Positions 26,755 through 39,625 are shown, numbered from the stretch's first letter. The stretch is DNA of 64,000 nt from Tillus elongatus (GCA_964006375.1 OZ023270.1:56154536-56218535), one strand, 5' to 3'. The notes: generated from the letters alone by a model not told the origin. Made by a program: numbers and translations.

Positions 26755-28142
26755 TTATGTATCATAAGGATTAGTACACGAAGATGTTATGCGACAACGA
26801 CAAAAAGAACATGTTAATCCAGCTGAACGGCAACAACAATTTTTTTCACGTGCACATTTACCACAGTTGCAATTCGGAACTAATTCTTCGGCTGAAGAAA
26901 AAATGTTGTCCATGGATTTCGGTATAAGACTATCATTCTCCATCTTGTATCCAAACAAAAGGGGATCCAAAGATGTAGTTTTTTCTTCCAAACAGTTGTT
27001 TTGGTTATAAACAATAAAAAAAGGCTCGCAAAATGTGTAGTCTTATTGATGCGCTTGCAGGAGGTAACTCTGTTACAGAATAAGTTTTTCCATGATGATA
27101 CATCCAATACCTGAAGTCATCAAATGTTTTTGAAGAGTTACCTGGGCGAAGCACCTAAATAAGATACTCTTCTGGACTCTGCACTGAATCTTCGATTACC
27201 CTTTCAGATGTACCTGTAAAAGTTTTGCTAATAAAATGTGTTTCAAACAAGAATATAAATTTTTACCTATAGCAAAACTGCCGAGAAATTTTACAGGACC
27301 AGCCCCAAGAGCACTACACTTGGTTCCAACTTTACTTGTATAATCTGTCAAATGGTAAAGAGCTGGAAGAACAGTAGACAATTCTGAACTGTGACGTTCA
27401 GCTATTAAGTGCAACGGAACATCCTTCTTAGTCGCTCCTGCCCCTTCTCTAAACCAAAATTCCTAAAATAATAAAGCACTCTTTATCGAAAACTAAAAAA
27501 ATTTAACAAAGTAAGTTACCTGTATCCCTTGGTCTTCATAAGTACTAAAATGATACAGAGCCATAACTAATATGTATATATATATATATATATATATATT
27601 ACCCACTCGCACTGCATAAAATATATGTACCATAATTTGCATATCTGCTTCTTCTATGTTATTTCCTTGTAACATGTCCAGGGTACAAGAATCACGTGAT
27701 GAACCACACGGCTGAGAGGGTTCGATATTTGTGGCACTGCATACTATTTCAACCCAACCGAAGGTCTAGCTGTAGTTTTCGATCGTGTAAACTTATTGTA
27801 TGTTACCGAAGAAGTTCCTTCGCCTAAATCCTGCTCGTCCAAATTATTTTCATTTTTTTTTTCGTCCTTTAATTTTATTGTCGCCCTTTCTACTTTTGTT
27901 TTTATCATATAACTCCGGTAACAAGCGTTGGTCATGTGATAAGAAAATAACTCATCCTGTGATAAACTTTTTAGTCTTTCAAAAACAAAGTATTTTCGTT
28001 CACTAGATGCCCACCGAATGGGCGCACATCCATGACTTTCACTTTTCAATAATTCAGATTTATTACGTTGCTGACAAATAATGCACAATTTGATATTAGA
28101 TTTGGCCGTATTACGCCACAAAGAAAGTCCAATCTCTTGCAT
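26755..28142 (-). pseudogene. Multi-exon Cys-rich, PIN-like-looking gene remnant
   Basis: Minus strand from Met at 28140-28142 (MQEIGLSLWRNT). A CIICQ...H...C zinc-binding-like start gives LCIICQQRNKSELLKSESHG and ends YHMTNACYRSYMIKTKVERA. A frameshifted CSATNIEPSQPCG part follows. Then come NNIEEADMQIMVHIFYAVRV and LVMALYHFSTYEDQGIQ, separated by a short TA tract (27571-27599). A GT-AG intron of 57 bp (27463-27519; donor GTAACT, acceptor TTTTAG) joins this in phase to EFWFREGAGATKKDVPLHLI. The reading continues through VLPALYHLTDYTSKVGTKCS and FRYWMYHHGKTYSVTELPPA, and ends in a Cys cluster NCNCGKCAREKNCCCRSAGL at a stop (26755-26757). It resembles a multi-copy arthropod family with EEAD/DTD acidic motifs and a TGCDTTS box, here TDYTS. 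The family comparison is from memory and the enzymatic role is unknown. Much of the middle appears deleted. Confidence 0.65.
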
Positions 28143-28330
28143 ATTTACAAAACACCACGTATTAATGACGCGTATCGTACCACTATTAGACAAAACAAAC
28201 AAAATCGGTTTTCAAGCGGTTCTCAAATAAGTTCGTATTCACAATCGCGCGTGATCGTACGGCAGGTATCGGGACAAACAGTGTTGCCACATTTAGTATG
28301 ACATATTTCAGATATGGATAAATTTGCGTT

Positions 28331-29150
<820 letters not shown>

Positions 29151-29418
29151 TTTATCGTTTAATGGTATATAATTTTTGTCGAATTTTCGTAAAAAATCAA
29201 TATATCCGTTATTATCTAAGATATGAAAAAAATTTGTATATATTAATTATAGGGTGTCTTGAGCTACATCTTAAAATAATATTTCTACAATCACAGGGTG
29301 GCCCATAAGTCGCTGGTGATACAAATTTCCTTTTTTTTTAATCAAACGCGCCTTATCTTATTGCATTTTTGTATTTTCCATCGAAATATAATGCATGTTT
29401 GTAAGAAACGAAATTCTG

Positions 29419-29725
29419 GACGCAGCAAGTGCGTTATGGTAGCGAATTTTGATCAAATGTTTCATATTTGAACAGCTCAATTTGCTATTAACCTATAAGG
29501 TTGACCAAGAAACGTGTTTTTTCGGGAACACTTTAAGTTTACTTTTGGAAATTTTTGTACATTTTCACACAATAAAGTTATTTTGATGAAACATGGCACA
29601 TTGTTTTTACTATATAGGTTATACTGGTAACCAAATTTGATTATTATTTCTTTAAAAAAAACACACATATTTGTTATTAAAAACATTTTTATGAAAATTC
29701 ACTACCATAACGCACTTGCTGCGTC
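29419..29725. mobile_element. Short element bounded by two inverted family 3' ends
   Basis: Both ends are the 3' terminus of the (TA)n family, pointing outward: GACGCAGCAAGTGCGTTATG at 29419 and its complement ending at 29725. The inverted repeat is about 32 bp with one mismatch. Each end holds the hairpin ACGCA-cttgc-TGCGT. The inside also keeps right-half family sequence in both orientations, for example CAATAAAGTTATTTTGATGA. No target duplication is evident. Confidence 0.7.
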
Positions 29726-29969
29726 AAGAGTTTTCATTTATTTTCAGTTTTGTTACCCAGAATTTATTTTAATTGCAGTTAATGGCAAAAATAATCGAAT
29801 TAGACCTATGTTTACAATATAAAAGGGCTTAAGAACTGGCCATTTTCAAGGGTGGTAACATGAAAAATCTTGTACCGTAAACCTTGAAATTGATTCTGCA
29901 AATGAGTTATTTCGTGGACCTATAAAAAAATACAGAACGATAGCTAGCGTCTGTATTATAACACGAAAA

Positions 29970-30240
29970 TTTCTAAGTGCACTAGCTTCGGCATTGACTG
30001 AAATTCATATCAGGCGTCGAGCAGAACATAAAAACGTACCTAGACAAGTACGCCAAAGAAGACAAGAAGCTGCTGGAATTAGTGCTTCAGCGCCTGAACC
30101 TATAACACCTCCACCTGGAACAAGAAAACCGTGTTATTTTGGCAAATTTACCAGAAAATCCAAATATTTCTGCAAAAAATTGTTTAGAACACGCAGAATT
30201 TATATGTAGTGTGTGCCTGCCAGACATTAATAGTTAATAA
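29970..30240 (+). other. Coding-like remnant of unknown type
   Basis: One frame reads ASALTEIHIRRRAEHKNVPR and QVRQRRQEAAGISASAPEPI. A shifted frame continues RVILANLPENPNISAKNCLE and HAEFICSVCLPDINS to a stop. The composition is unlike the surrounding AT-rich DNA, suggesting an old exon or transposon ORF. I do not recognise the family. Confidence 0.3.
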
Positions 30241-30873
30241 TTATCATTTTATTACACTATTTCTATATATTTTTTGTAACTTATATAAATAAATATTAAA
30301 CATATTTGAATATCATAGTTTATACGATATGAAGTATTAAATTGCAGTATTTAACAAAATTATGATAAAATAATCTCAGGTATTAGTATCTTATATGCTT
30401 ATTGTAATATAAACAATAATAAAAGTATTGAAAAATACATATGTGATCTTTGAGACCAACAAAAGATTTTAATTGAATTTCGAGAATCAAACTCTCTAAT
30501 ATACAGTGAATAGCGGATCTAAATATTACTGGTTTATTAAAAACCACACCGTAAGCTGCTCTATTTATAAATGATGTTTGAGAAAAAGGCTAGAGGGGTA
30601 ACGTAAACATAAACAAGCGGCCAATTATCTGCCAAAGCATGGACTCTTGGATAAAACCAAATTGGTGAAAGACGTCGAAAGTAACAACACTTTGCAAATG
30701 GTTTCTAGCGTTATGAAACAGGAATAAATTCTGAGTTGCCCTTAAGTTTTTTTTCTTCGAAAAGTGTAAGTGGATTTAATCAAACATGTATACTGTTGAG
30801 TGATGTGTAGGTACGCGCATGCGTACGCCTGCCTTTGTACGTGTGTGGGTGCGTGTGTGCGAATACGGTGGCT

Positions 30874-30955
<82 letters not shown>

Positions 30956-32341
30956 GCTATAGATAGCAAATATGTCAGAATAATTAGAACATTATTGTGG
31001 AGTAAGACGTGCAATGTACATAAAATTAATACGTCCTAATATTTAAATGCCCTGTATAATTGAGAGTGTAAAATATTTTAGGTTTAAATAAGAAATAACA
31101 TTAGGTAGAAGAATACAGAAAAATGATTTCTTTTTACATGTAGTACATTTTAAGTTCACTAAGCAAAGTCGTTGGAATACAATGGAACACAGAACAGTAA
31201 CCTTGTTTTTATTTATAGAGTTTTAATAGAATATAACGATTTTTTTGTCCTTAGGCAGTAAGAAAATATATATAGTGTTAAGTTAAAAATTAAGTTTTTG
31301 TCAATACCAATTATAAGAAAAGACGCAATGTTAGTTAATAAGGATAGTTTTTGTGTGTGTGGTTGTTTCAAAAGAGTGCAACGAACAAAAAGTTGGACAA
31401 TGGGAAAACACAATGCATATGAACTTTGTTTTACCCGAGTTACAGTGAGAAAAGATTTTCTGTAACACAGAGATAGTTTATTTAAGGAGACGACGGGAGG
31501 TCGATGAGGACGATTCGTAATTGAACTGTGGCAAGTGAAACTTGAAATTCGTTGACGTGCGACGACACTGTATATATGGAAGTTGAGAATTAATCGTGAC
31601 AGGCAAGTGCCTGATAATAAAATCATATTCAATTTTTGTGTAAAGAAAATAAAAATGAATACCTGGTACACGGTTTGTTAAGACCGTTTTAAATAAAATG
31701 GAAATTAATTAATAATCACAGGCAAGCTACTAAATCCAAACAGTAGATCAAATGCAAAGCAATAAATACACATCAAAGAAGCAATTAAGACATCATTCAG
31801 TAAGTCGTTTTATGAACTTTATCGTAATAAATGTGCAGACTCTTGTTCTATAGTGTGAATAGTTTTTAAGAATATTTTTGTCCCATTGATGAATTTAATG
31901 TAGCTTTAGCTCACTACGGGGGATATTAGGTAAAGGCCGAATCACTAGATCATAGTTAGGTAATTCATTGTTTTTAAATAAATTTGATTCGTATTGATTT
32001 ATCGACAATCTGTGATGATAAATTTGATATAACCTTTTTAATTGAAAGTTGTGAATTTAATCAATCAGAAATAAATCATGCTAGATTGTACTTACATAAA
32101 CTGTTTAATTTTGACCTCAAATCAAACAAATATTAGTTATATGATAAAGTAAGGCTATTTTTCACCGTTAATTAAAAGTGAAATCAAAAGAACCCAATCA
32201 GATATATATTTTTTGAAACTTCCAAACACTCGGGAGTAATATAATTGATAAAAACGATATACTAAACAAAAATGCTAGCCCAAGCACAGAATCCTACCCA
32301 TGAGATGAGAGAAAAATTTTAAATCACAGCAGTAAGTAAAC
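30241..32341. other. Unassigned spacer with one (TA)n tract
   Basis: It holds (TA)n at 30879-30953, preceded by a GTGTGTGGGTGCGTGTGTGC stretch. A 152-codon minus-strand open frame (31213-31671) has no recognisable domain and is probably chance. No other feature is supported. Confidence 0.45.
30879..30953. repeat. (TA)n microsatellite
   Basis: About 75 bp of TA repeat. The flanks do not match the (TA)n-centred family, so it is listed on its own. Confidence 0.95.
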
Positions 32342-32451
32342 AATTTTGGCATAATTTCAGGATTATTAATACTAGCGTTTTTTTTTAATAAAGACGCAAA
32401 TTGAATTCCCATGCTCTACAATTAAAAGTGATATAAAGGAAACACAAAATA

Positions 32452-32527
<76 letters not shown>

Positions 32528-32641
32528 TGCTATGGTATTTCTAGTTTCCTTAGCACTTTTAATTGTGGAGCATGAGAATTTAATTTGCGTCTTTATTTAA
32601 AAAACGCTAATATTGATGATCCTGAAATTGTGCCAAAAATA
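32342..32641. repeat. Palindromic element with (TA)n at its centre
   Basis: Left arm 32342-32453 and right arm 32528-32641 are inverted repeats of about 110 bp. They include AAAGACGCAAATTGAATTCC against GAATTTAATTTGCGTCTTT, and ACAATTAAAAGTG against CACTTTTAATTGT. The centre is a (TA)n tract (32454-32527), so the whole element can fold into one hairpin. No coding sequence is present. A MITE or fold-back element is likely, but the superfamily is unknown. Confidence 0.8.
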
Positions 32642-32775
32642 TATATTAAAGCAAGTGTCGGCTATAGTTATACTAAAGGGTACCAATCAGTCATTAGAGC
32701 AATTGTTGGTAAAGTAAGCACAGCTTGCTTGATGTTATTATTTTATCCAATACTTGTCCATTAATAATTCTGGGG

Positions 32776-34619
32776 TTATGAATTTACATGGAATATCTAA
32801 TAAACTGTCGTGTGGGTAGCCTTGATGGGGCTTCGCTGAATGACATTTTTGAGAGTTCTAGTCTGCTCGGGCCGAGAACTAGTTATGATCGTGTGGTAAC
32901 CTCTAAAGGAAATAATCTTATGGAGTTTATGGCATCTCATTCCTTTGTATTGGTCAATGGCAGGACTACTATGGATTCTCCTTCTCATTTCACCTTCCAT
33001 AGCACTAGCGGTGGTAGCGTTATCCATCTGTGTTTGGGTTTCTGTTAATTCTCTAGACTGGGTTACTGATTCTGAGGTGTTGGATACTGTGGCAATTTCG
33101 TCTGGACATCTTCCGATATGGGCTCATATCAGTGAAAATACACACGAGTTTGGTTGTTTCGATCCAACTATAGATAGAATAGAGCGACTGGTTTGGAGAC
33201 CCGAACTATGTGGAGTATACTGAGACTGATGTGTTCTGTAAATATAGCACGTATATCTTCAGATGTTAATAATGATTTTTCAAGCTTTATAAATGCCATA
33301 AAAGAAGTAGCACGTACTCTGGGAATGACCCCTACCAGAAAAGCTGGTGAGAGAAGTTGCACAAAACCATGGTTTGACTCAGAGCTACTTAAGCTGAGAA
33401 AACTTACTCGTTCACATTACAGAACTTTTAGAAGGAATGGCTATAACAATGAGCACAAACGTGTTTATTTGGAGTCGATATATTTCCATATATATCCGCG
33501 TCCATATATTTCCGCGCGATTCGATATAAAAAGTCGTTGTATCGTAATCAAATAATCAGTAGGTTGTTTAACCTCATAACTCGGTCGTGTTTTGGAATAC
33601 CTTGAAGACACTTCGTTTAGCTAGAAAGGCTAATTCCCCAATATCTTTTCAGGAGTCCTATTACGAGTCATTGGCAGTCCCAATAGTTACCAACGATCTG
33701 ATATTTTTCGACTCACGCAATCCAATACTTTATTCTGTAATTGATCTGTCAGAACTACAAACTGCGCTGTCGAATATGAGGAGTAGAAAGGCGGCGGGAT
33801 CTGACAGTATCTCGAATGATTTTTTGCAACATCTCCCTCAAAACTGGTTGCTTTATCTGACCTCGCTATTCAACAATATATTTGGTCTATATTCGGTCTA
33901 TAGCCGACGCGATGGTCAGGCTTGAGTTTGGAGCAATTCATATACTCTACACTGTTATTAACCTAGCTTTTGGCTGGATGGTCAAGCTTTGTGCGATGGA
34001 TGATAGTCGTTTACCCAAAATTCGTCTCAAACTTATGTTGACTCTTAGAAATGCTCCTGCTAAATATAACTGGTGTGTACAGACTATTGAACTGGTTAGA
34101 CATCTGGACATAGACTTTACGTGGGAAAATGTATCTCTCCTATGGCAAATCTCAAATCGGGCTGTAATTCTGCAAAAGTTACAGGATAGGCTACATGAAA
34201 ACGACCGTCAGTTAGCCGAGGGGTCTTCTTATACAATCCTGTACACTCGACTGGCATTCGCGGCGCAATTTTTCCAACCTTACCTCATGTTAGGATTGCC
34301 GTCTAGCTCGGTGTGTATCCTGGCTCAGTTACGAACCTCTTCGAGTAAAATTTTCAAGTTAACAGCTATCAGTATCAATCACATAATTAATCTTAATAGT
34401 TTCTGTACTGTCTGTAATATAAATAAACCAGAGTCTTTGGTGCACATCATGTTTGAGTGTCCGGTCTACGAGCCGGTCCGCAATTCGACAGTAAAAACAT
34501 TGAAAGATTATGATGGCCTGACCTGCCTCTTGTCGAGTTCGGATAGGCTGGGACTGAGGGCGCTCTGCACATATATTGGTAATGTGTGTAAGATTCGTCT
34601 CTTTATTATGGAGGGGTGA
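32776..34619 (+). pseudogene. LINE ORF2 remnant lacking the RT catalytic core
   Basis: It starts in the apurinic-type endonuclease: NCRVGSLDGASL (GDFNxRVG-like), FVLVNGRTTMDSPSHFTFHS, GSVIHLCLGF and SSGHLPIWAHI (SDHLPI-like). A frame-broken linker follows (33190-33560). The RT fingers read LRLARKANSPISF and LSNMRSRKAAGSDSISNDFL, then NWLLYLTSLFNNIFG. At about 33890 the sequence jumps to a post-RT region, with GWMVKLCAMDDSRLPKIRLK and a C-terminal zinc knuckle CTVCNINKPESLVHIMFEC, ending at TGA 34617-34619. Motifs A, B and YADD are all missing, so there is an internal deletion. The knuckle and tail match the minus-strand LINE at 5.8-7.6 kb in layout. Confidence 0.8.
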
Positions 34620-36139
34620 GAGCGAGGGAGAATCTACTGTTTTCTTATGTATAGAAAGTATTTTTAAAGTAATATTTGCATTACCATGATCATGAAATTT
34701 CTTTTTTCTTTCGGTTGTTAATTTTTAAGCTTATATCAATGGGTTTAAAAACGAAAACTTTTGTAATTATAGAATAATTAGTTAGGTTAAGTCATCCAAA
34801 CTCTTGTAATAAGTTATATCTTACTACGAATATATTTTGATTTGATTTTTTTATTTGAATATCTAATCATTGTGCCATTCCCTTTGATAAGATAGATACT
34901 ACATATGGTAAATACTTGCAAGTCAGTTATTTTGCTACACTCAACTGCGATGTGATTTTCTTTATAAATATGTCAACCATGTCAGCTGGAACTTAATTTA
35001 CCCTTTAAATAACATGGATAAAATGGTTCGTTTTAATATTTTCGATCTGTGCTGCCCTTTACAATTCGTCTTAACAAAAAAAGCCTGCCTCGTGGTACAC
35101 TACAAACAACAGTCATGAGGAAACTACGAAATCATGATTATAATATACTTAAAGACTCTTAACACTAGTCACGGGAATTACTATGAAGAACTAAGAAAGC
35201 ATACAAACTCAGCCACAGAAAAGTTAAAAAACTTACAGTGCCTTTAAACCAACAATAAGAAACAGCAAAAAGACATGGAATACCTTGAGGCACACGAATA
35301 TTTCAAATGAGTCGAGTATAAGATTCCTTGGAGTTTGAAACATGTAAACGTATGTAGTGATTACTTTATGTCACTTATTACTCTTCAAAAATAGGCTAAA
35401 AATAAGATAAGTGATCTGTTTCCCTTATATCCCTTCTCTTAATATAACAATACAAAGCCCATTTCAAAACCTTCTCAAAAGATCGCGCCAAGCCTGCAAA
35501 AGCACGATAAAATATCGCTTTCGTATATGGAGAAATGAAGAGTTCGTCACCTAAAAAAATGCTACTTCTTTTATACCACAGAAATTGGTATGTCTTTTAT
35601 ATATTTATAAGGAGACAACAAGAAGGCGAAGTGCACCGACCCGGCGAGACGTCGGATGGGTATGTCCCTGGAGACGAGGAGAAAATAATAGAAAAGGGCT
35701 CCGAAAAAATGTGCGATAAAACGAGAAATCATCTCCAAGAGGTGGCAGCGGTTGTACACTCGTGTTAGATACACAATAAGGAGATTTATATAAGGAGAGT
35801 TAGCGGCTTTCTCTCCTATTTATTTGATTAAGCTTTACAAGGTTGGTAACACTAAGACTGGAATTTCAAACTTAAAGAGTTCGATAACTGGACGAGTGAA
35901 GCGGGCGCGAGAATTATGACCTTATAGAGAGTTTTATGGCTGTTGTAGAATGACTCGGCACATTGGGGGAAGTACCAATATACCAATAGAGCAATTCGCT
36001 AATTCGCTGTATCCTGTATTCGTAACACATTCTCGGCATACACAGACAATGTAAATAATATACACTTTAAAAGTCTTTAAAACTTTTCAGAATTTGATCA
36101 GGATTCAGAATAAGATTAATAAAATATATTAGGTTCGTG
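34620..36139. other. LINE 3' UTR, then unassigned spacer
   Basis: Roughly 34620-34855 is probably the 3' UTR of the preceding LINE. It ends in a T-rich stretch with TTTTGATTTGATTTTTTTAT. No gene or repeat is supported in the rest. Confidence 0.4.
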
Positions 36140-36700
36140 CATAAGTAAATTATTATTATTACTATCACAAGCTATTTACACAGCTGCTAAGATATAATTA
36201 TTCACAAAAAGCTTTTTGACAAAAATTTAAAAAAAAATGTTTGCATGAACATTTGCAATTTCTTTAACGAAAATTGCCATTTTCTTTACAAAAATTGGTT
36301 AAAGTAATGTTATACGGATATTTTTTTTTACGAAAATTTGCTTAACAATGATTTTTCACTAAAATGTGAAATATATTTTACAATAACTTATACATTTATT
36401 ATTACGTACCAACCAATCGTCCAAAAATAATTTCTTCAAAAACACAAAAATAATTTTTCATAATGTTTTTTACACGAAAATTTACTAAAAAATTCATAAT
36501 ATTCAAATTACCTATATACCTAATATGTATTTAAATTTTCGTTTGTTCCAAATTTGGTTGCCAAAGCTTTGTTATTTCCAGAGGTGGTATAAAAATTTTC
36601 CGGAAGAAAACCTAAAATTTTCCAGGAAAGACTATTCCGAGTTTACTGACTAACGAACGTAGCAACTTATAAAAGGAAGGTACTCACCAAATATGACAGT
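36140..36700 (-). mobile_element. (TA)n-centred family, right-half copy H, minus strand
   Basis: On the minus strand it reads TTTGGTGAGTACCTTCCTTT, TACGTTCGTTAGTCAG, CTGGAAAATTTTAGGTTTTC, GCAACCAAATTTGGAAC and then the A/T-rich tail also found in copy E (for example AACATTACTTTAACCAATTT and GAAAATGGCAATTTTCGTTA). The (TA)n tract and the 5' half are missing. It shows that 41037-41382 in copy E is an insertion. Confidence 0.75.
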
Positions 36701-37059
36701 CGACTTAAATATAGGTTATGAAATGACATTTCTTACAATTTAACACTCAAATTTTGACATCTTACTATTCTTAAAGCTAACAATATCCTTAATTCTAACA
36801 AACAATAACATCTTAAATTACATAACAGCTAGCAAACAATAATACCTTAAACTATCTAATTAAACTTGTCATACATTTACACCTGCCTTGCCTCCTTTTA
36901 ACACATATATATCTGTAAAATTTAGTTTCTCCCTGCCTTACAGTGCAAAAACATTGCATACACCAAAGGTAAGTTGTTGTTTGTGTTTAGTATAATTTGT
37001 GGTAAAATGTGTTTATGTATGTGTATATATGTATATGTGGCCCCCTTTAGTAACCATAT

Positions 37060-37063
<4 letters not shown>

Positions 37064-37156
<93 letters not shown>
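37064..37156. repeat. (TA)n microsatellite
   Basis: About 93 bp of TA repeat. Flanks do not match the (TA)n-centred family. Confidence 0.95.
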
Positions 37157-37158
<2 letters not shown>

Positions 37159-37481
37159 AAACTACAATTTTGGATGCGTTTATACGTTCATACCAAATAT
37201 CAAGCACATGAAAGTCTGTGGTCAAATAGTCGCACTGAGATTATAGAGGTATACTCTATGACAAAAGAACAGCAATTATGTTCAAATTAAAAAATGTAAT
37301 GAATTACGGTCGAGTTTCGACCAGTGCACATGTCCACTAGTTTATATCTAATAACCCATCAGATTACGTGACTAGGTATTTAGCGATTTTTTTAATTGGG
37401 CAAAATGGGAATTTTTCATGGAGAAATGGTGTGGAGGATTGGTGTCCAAAAAATTATAGAAATGACAGTATGAACCTTCCA

Positions 37482-37612
<131 letters not shown>

Positions 37613-37733
37613 ATGAAAACAAAATCATTTTATAACAATAATAACGACAGCAAAAATCATGATAAAATAACTTAAGTAACAATAACAGCAATAGAAGCAG
37701 GTTCTATATAACGAAAATATCGATAAACATCAA

Positions 37734-38098
37734 GGACCTCGGTGGTTCAGAGGTAAGAACGTGTGCCTTTGAACCGAAGGGTACTGGGTTCGATCCCGGC
37801 GTACTCCTTTCACTTTTTCAGTACAAACTGTAAAATTAACATCAACCGAGGTTCTGGCATTGTATTTGAGCAAGTTGAATGTCTGCACGTTCCGCCCTTC
37901 GGAGGGGGCGTAAAGCCGTCGGTCCCGTGTCCATGCGATGTTGGGCACGTTAAAGATCCCTACCCTCCTTACAGAAAGACAGGGGTTCGGCAAAATTTCC
38001 AGGATAGTGAGGTGAAACTGCTCCCTGGCGTCGGTGATTGGCCATAGTCGCGGAAATAGGCCGACGTTAAAGAAACAAAACACACACACACACACACA
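37734..38098 (+). mobile_element. tRNA-derived SINE, full length, plus strand
   Basis: The tRNA-like head has box A-like TGGTTCAGAGG at 37743-37753 and box B GGTTCGATCCC at 37787-37797, the internal RNA polymerase III promoter. The body contains GTAAAGCCGTCGGTCCCGTG, GGGCACGTTAAAGATCCCTA and GACGTTAAAGAAACAAAACA, and the tail is (CA)n. A 13-bp target duplication CGATAAACATCAA flanks it (37721-37733 and 38099-38111). This is the reference copy for the family in the window. The shared body suggests a conserved central domain, which I cannot name. Confidence 0.93.
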
Positions 38099-38132
38099 CG
38101 ATAAACATCAATTTATTACATTATTACCACAA

Positions 38133-38520
<388 letters not shown>

Positions 38521-38689
38521 ATTTCTTAGATTTAACCATTATAACTTTGTAAATAATCTACTTGACTTTCCATGTAAAGAAAACCTACTTACTCACACAC
38601 AACTATCTTTGTCAGCCAATTCATATATAAATTGAAATAAATTCAGAAAAAATATCCAGAAGTATAGTGGGTATAATAGGGCATAGTTT

Positions 38690-39280
38690 ATTTACTTTCT
38701 TAAACCTAATCAATACAAAAAGGTAATAGTGCTGCAAATTCAATCATAACTTCCACATAGCTATGATAACCTTCTCTCTTCAGAAAGACATTCTAATGAA
38801 ATGAATTTAGAGTCCACGACTTGATCACAAAGAAAATATTCATATTCCTGTACACATGAACTTCTGAAACGTTATAATATTCGTGTTTTAACGAAAAAAT
38901 GCCTCTCTGCATCAAATCACCCCCCATTTATCACCTACCCCCTGAAGCGATCTTACCCAAAAACAATTCAAAGCGTTCCTTTGTTGGGTGCTAACTAGAT
39001 ACCAAATTTTAAGATGATATCTCAATTCGTTCGAAAGTTATTTGGCCTACTAACAGACAGACGTACAGGTCGACAGACCGACCGACAGACAAGAAAATTT
39101 TAGTTCTAGAATTAAGTTTTCTACATGTTTCGACACTTTTTACGCCGTTTTAGCAAAAATTCAAGTCCAAATTTAATTTCAGCACAGAATACCAGATGTT
39201 TGAGGAAATTGAAAGTTTTCTAATAAACAAACCCTAAAACGTTACATTACTCGAGTTTTAACGACAAAATTTCAACTTAT
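38690..39280 (-). repeat. Second copy of the unclassified repeat seen at 23 kb
   Basis: Inverted relative to 22960-23755. It contains ATCACCCCCCATTTATCACC, CTACCCCCTGAAGCGATCTT, AACTAGATACCAAATTTTAA, CGTTCGAAAGTTATTTGG and a CAGACCGACCGACAGACA stretch. Similarity extends through the ACTTCCACATAGCTATGATA block at the other end. Confidence 0.7.
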
Positions 39281-39302
39281 TGTTGTAGCTCGTGCTACAA
39301 CA

Positions 39303-39451
39303 ACTCAACCCACCTTTGTCCACCGCTCTAAGGAGTAGGCAGATTGAGGCCTTAGAGTGTCCTTACATATTACCTTTACCCACCTTTGTCCACCACTCTA
39401 AGGAGTAGGCAGATTGAGGCCTTAGAGTATCCTTACATATTTCCTTTACCT
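39303..39451. repeat. Two tandem ~73-bp units
   Basis: The unit begins CCCACCTTTGTCCACC(G/A)CTC and contains AAGGAGTAGGCAGATTGAGG and CCTTACATATT. It occurs twice in direct succession with three or so differences. Confidence 0.85.
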
Positions 39452-39533
39452 CTTGTAAATGGCTCCAAAACAGGAGCCGAAACGTCGAGTTTTCATAAAT
39501 TCTGGACGCGGTTTAACCCGAGAACCAAGTATG

Positions 39534-39536
<3 letters not shown>
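39442..39536 (+). mobile_element. Terminal-repeat scrap of a second Penelope-type family
   Basis: The hairpin GGCTCC-AAAACA-GGAGCC is followed by GAAACGTCGAG and ACGCGGTTTAACCCGAGAAC. This resembles the hairpin-GAAAC-GTC arrangement common in Penelope terminal repeats. The CTGATGA box is degraded (CTTGTAA). No coding sequence of this family is nearby. Confidence 0.45.

Positions 39537-39625
<89 letters not shown>

Noticed and set aside
29419..29725. Canonical Helitron 3' end (hairpin followed by CTRR)
   Set aside because: The hairpin is present but no CTRR follows at the right distance in either orientation. A Helentron-like end fits better, and even that is inference.
31213..31671. 152-codon minus-strand frame as a host gene
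   Set aside because: It has no recognisable motif, an odd composition and no splice context. Length alone is weak evidence in AT-rich DNA.
37734..37805. tRNA gene
   Set aside because: Box A and box B are good, but the sequence continues into a SINE body with a CA tail and target duplications, and two relatives exist in the window. It is the SINE head.
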